DNA of 64,000 bases from Streptomyces bathyalis (lineage in GTDB: Bacteria; Actinomycetota; Actinomycetes; Streptomycetales; Streptomycetaceae), in assembly GCF_015910445.1 (NCBI RefSeq), contig NZ_CP048882.1, positions 2,604,001 to 2,668,000 of the forward strand, in the 5' to 3' direction. The notes under the pieces are model-generated. The model did not search any database, was not told the DNA's origin, and was given only the letters and a program-made list of their open reading frames with translations. This document shows positions 62,066 through 64,000 of this stretch, piece after piece. Made by a program: the position numbers and the translations under genes. Position 1 is the first letter of the stretch. Every line of letters starts with the position of its first letter.

Positions 62066-62342
62066 ATATGCGCGAGCCCGAAGGTACGGGGGGAACCTCG
62101 GACTTGTCGCGCAGCCGATGACCAGTCGGCTCACTTGTTACTGCGTCGTCCAAGCCGAAAGTGTCACACCAGCATTCAACTAAATTGTGTGACCTGCATC
62201 ACAGTTGCTCCCCGCCTGTTCGGACGCTTCGTGAACGGGCGCATACCGGCAGGTGAGAAGGCCATGAACCGGCCCCGGAGCGACCCTGAGAACGCGGGCT
62301 GACGGACCCCACGACAGCGCGTACGGACCGACCCCATGACGA
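62066..62342. other. Intergenic stretch with a CRP-like site, no gene seen
   Basis: 277 bases between the terminators of convergent genes. It includes a locally AT-rich part (about 62160-62210). No protein frame has both a start signal and recognisable content; a small RNA is possible. Confidence 0.4.
62188..62203. promoter_or_regulatory. CRP-type palindrome
   Basis: TGTGA-CCTGCA-TCACA matches the classical CRP consensus halves exactly. No annotated start lies near it, so its target is unclear. Confidence 0.4.
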
Positions 62343-62366
62343 AGCCCCCGGCGGAAGCCGGGGGCT
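62343..62366 (-). terminator. Terminator of the low-complexity membrane protein gene
   Basis: 10-bp perfect stem AGCCCCCGGC/GCCGGGGGCT closed by a GGAA tetraloop, about 50 bases beyond the minus-strand stop. Confidence 0.8.
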
Positions 62367-62417
62367 GTGCTTGCACGGAAGCGAACAAGTCCCGGGCGCG
62401 GGCCAGTTCGCGACCTC

Positions 62418-63746
62418 CTACGACCCGGCGCCGGCCGGGGCCGTCTCGTCCGCAGTCGGTGAAGCGTCCGGTGAGGAGAGGCCGTCCGAATCGCCGCTCT
62501 GACTGTCGGTGCCGTCGGTGCCGCCACTGTCGTCGGGCCTGCTGCCGCCGTCACCGCCACCGTCGGGCTCGTCGCCGCCCGACTCGCCGCCGCTGTATCC
62601 GCTCCCGTCGTCGCCGCCGTCGGGATCGTCGTTGCCGCCGTCGTCCCCTCCCGGGCCGCCGGGACCATCAGGACCGCCGGGTGCGCCTACGCCTCCCGAA
62701 CTGCCCACGCCGTCGGAGTCGTCATCGTCGCGGCCGCCGTCGTGCCTGTCGCACCACTTCTTCACGCCCTCGGGGCCGCCGGCCACCAACTCGAGGCGGA
62801 ACCTGTCGTGAGTGGAGAGCTTGTCGTCCTCGTACGCGTTGCACAGCGCACGGGCCATCGCCTTCTTGTCCGACTCCGTGAGGCCCTTGCCGTTGCCGTT
62901 CCACCAGTCCTCGTCGCCGGCGGGGCCCTTGGACTTCCCGTCCCGTCCGCGCTCCTTGCCCGCGAGGTCCTCGCCACTGGGCGAGTCGGACGGGTCACCC
63001 CCGCGGGTGCCGCGTCTTGGACCGTTGCCGTCGTACGGACTGCCGCCCGCGCCCGCCGAGTCCTCGCGTTCATCGGGACTGGCCAGCGGGGACACGCTCG
63101 CCGCGGGAGAACCGCCGCCGCCGAACGGCGTGGGCAGCACGCCTGTTCCGGCCGCGACCGCCGCACCGCCGAGCGCGCATCCGGCGACAGCCATGGCGAA
63201 GCCGGCACGCAGCGGACGTCCCATGAGGGGGGTGCGCCGCGTGGCTCCGGGACGGCGGTCGCGGGAGCGGCGCTTCTGGTTCTCACGCGCGGCGCGCCTG
63301 CCGACGACGGTTTCGGCCTCGGTCGGACCCGCCGAGATGTCGACGGTTCCGCTGTGCCCGGCGTTCGTCACCAGATTCGCCTCGCGGAACGCCTCGACGG
63401 CGGCGGCCTCCCCGGGCAGTTCCCCGCCCGCCTCGGCCGGGACCCTTCCGGTGCGGGCCAGGCCCAGTGCGTGCAACGTCGCCGTCTGCTCGGCCACGAG
63501 CGAGTCGAGGAAGAAGTCGAGGGTCTCCTCACCGGTGCGCTGCTCCGGCACCGAGCCATGAGCGCGTGCCCAGGAGGGACCGGGCGCGGTACGGCCGTAG
63601 CCGCTGGTGGGAGCGCCTTCAGCATTGTCGTGATCGGCCGCGTGACGTCCACCGCGCCGGGTGCTACGCGCATTGACCACCTGGCCGTGGAGCAAGCGCT
63701 CCGCCGCCTCGTCGTCCAGCCACCTGTACCGGTCGTCGTCCGCCAT
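62418..63746 (-). CDS. Single-pass membrane protein with low-complexity C-terminus, sigma-factor partner
   Basis: 442 residues from the ATG at 63746; a GTG three bases earlier would be too near the GAGGGA ribosome site. The cytoplasmic N-terminus (DDDRYRWLDDEAAERLLHGQ) and a middle segment TLDFFLDSLVAEQTATLHALGLA precede a basic stretch and a membrane helix (LRAGFAMAVAGCALGGAAVAAG near residue 190). The outside part has KKAMARALCNAYEDDKL and a long Gly/Asp/Pro/Ser-rich tail. It overlaps the stop of an ECF sigma gene (TGATG), which suggests an anti-sigma or accessory role, but no canonical zinc anti-sigma motif is seen. Confidence 0.78.
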   Translation of the reverse strand: MADDDRYRWLDDEAAERLLHGQVVNARSTRRGGRHAADHDNAEGAPTSGYGRTAPGPSWARAHGSVPEQRTGEETLDFFLDSLVAEQTATLHALGLARTGRVPAEAGGELPGEAAAVEAFREANLVTNAGHSGTVDISAGPTEAETVVGRRAARENQKRRSRDRRPGATRRTPLMGRPLRAGFAMAVAGCALGGAAVAAGTGVLPTPFGGGGSPAASVSPLASPDEREDSAGAGGSPYDGNGPRRGTRGGDPSDSPSGEDLAGKERGRDGKSKGPAGDEDWWNGNGKGLTESDKKAMARALCNAYEDDKLSTHDRFRLELVAGGPEGVKKWCDRHDGGRDDDDSDGVGSSGGVGAPGGPDGPGGPGGDDGGNDDPDGGDDGSGYSGGESGGDEPDGGGDGGSRPDDSGGTDGTDSQSGDSDGLSSPDASPTADETAPAGAGS

Positions 63747-64000
63747 CACGTTTCCCTCAGCGTTCGTGTGGCCTTATGCGTCACACCGCGTGCCGTAGGA
63801 GACGCTTCCGGACCGGGTGGCGGTTCTCCCGCATCCGGAAGATCTTCGGCGGATTCGTCCAGAAGCTGCGCGAGCTTGCGCAGGCCCCGGTGCGCAGCCG
63901 TCCGTACGGCGCCGGCCCGCTTGCCCAGCACGTCAGCGGCGCTCTGGGCGTCGAGTCCGACGACCACGCGCAGCACCACGGCCTCGGCCTGGTCCTGCGG
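63746..64000 (-). CDS. ECF RNA polymerase sigma factor, 5' partial
   Basis: Only the C-terminal 84 residues are inside the window; the frame runs off the right edge. PQDQAEAVVLRVVVGLDAQSAADVLGKRAGAVRTAAHRGLRKLAQLL is sigma region 4 with its HTH. A polar tail of ~35 residues follows (AEDLPDAGEPPPGPEAS). Co-transcribed with the overlapping membrane-protein gene. Confidence 0.85.
   Translation of the reverse strand, partial: PQDQAEAVVLRVVVGLDAQSAADVLGKRAGAVRTAAHRGLRKLAQLLDESAEDLPDAGEPPPGPEASPTARGVTHKATRTLRET

Noticed and set aside
62176-62388. A 70-residue minus-strand frame beyond the low-complexity membrane-protein gene
   Set aside because: No ribosome site and no recognisable content; it runs through the terminator hairpin.

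Overview
The window is high-GC DNA with many GTG and TTG starts, 4-base start/stop overlaps and closely packed operons. It reads as a Streptomyces chromosome core segment. From memory, the gene order parallels the S. coelicolor stretch from about SCO4921 down to SCO4869: an acyl-CoA carboxylase alpha subunit, a DeoR regulator, nucleoside catabolism genes, sigQ/afsQ1/afsQ2, add, a nucleoside ABC transporter, a nonulosonic acid (Kdn) wall polymer cluster and an acyl-CoA mutase. This synteny was recalled, not searched. No tRNA, rRNA or CRISPR array was seen.

Layout. 1-4.9 kb: biotin-dependent carboxylase (5' end cut by the window), DeoR regulator, quinone reductase and a cyclotransferase-like protein. 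5-15.1 kb: purine nucleoside phosphorylase, phosphohexo/pentomutase, an HTH-nucleotidyltransferase/HEPN pair, a secreted protein, a PH-domain membrane protein, deoC and two aldehyde dehydrogenase genes. 15.1-16.5 kb: a Phd/RelE-type toxin-antitoxin pair facing two ESX-like genes, one apparently truncated. 16.7-22.6 kb: a uridine-kinase-like gene, sigQ, the afsQ1-afsQ2-lipoprotein-vanZ operon and a PspC protein. 23-31 kb: adenosine deaminase, a hydrolase, a rifampin monooxygenase (rox) with a rifamycin-associated element, a methyltransferase, a LysR/MFS pair and a Uma2 protein. 31.2-38.4 kb: deoA-cdd-permease-permease-ATPase-BMP lipoprotein, read leftward. 39.2-48.4 kb: an M20 amidohydrolase and the nonulosonate cluster. 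48.5-51.6 kb: gluconate permease, kinase and GntR regulator. 51.7-58.3 kb: a ribosome-protection-type GTPase, a TetR regulator with a divergent FAD monooxygenase, an amidase and a HAD protein. 59-64 kb: an acyl-CoA mutase, an L,D-transpeptidase, a low-complexity membrane protein and a partial ECF sigma factor.

How the genes fit together. The strongest theme is nucleoside salvage. The BMP lipoprotein and ABC transporter import nucleosides. Cdd, Add, DeoA and the purine phosphorylase release base and (deoxy)ribose-1-phosphate. The mutase moves the phosphate, DeoC splits deoxyribose-5-phosphate, and the aldehyde dehydrogenases would oxidise the acetaldehyde. Four promoters spread over 33 kb (purine phosphorylase, deoC, add, BMP/ABC) carry the same palindrome around CTACGCGCGTAG, so they look like one regulon.

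Non-coding structure is also prominent. Three copies of a 437-461 bp dispersed element bounded by long imperfect inverted repeats sit in intergenic gaps at 5.0-5.5, 38.6-39.1 and 58.4-58.9 kb. Several genes look leaderless, with a TANNNT hexamer exactly 6-7 bases before the start codon; I used this to choose some starts. Drug-response functions (Rox, ribosome protection protein, a second FAD hydroxylase) are scattered among the core genes.
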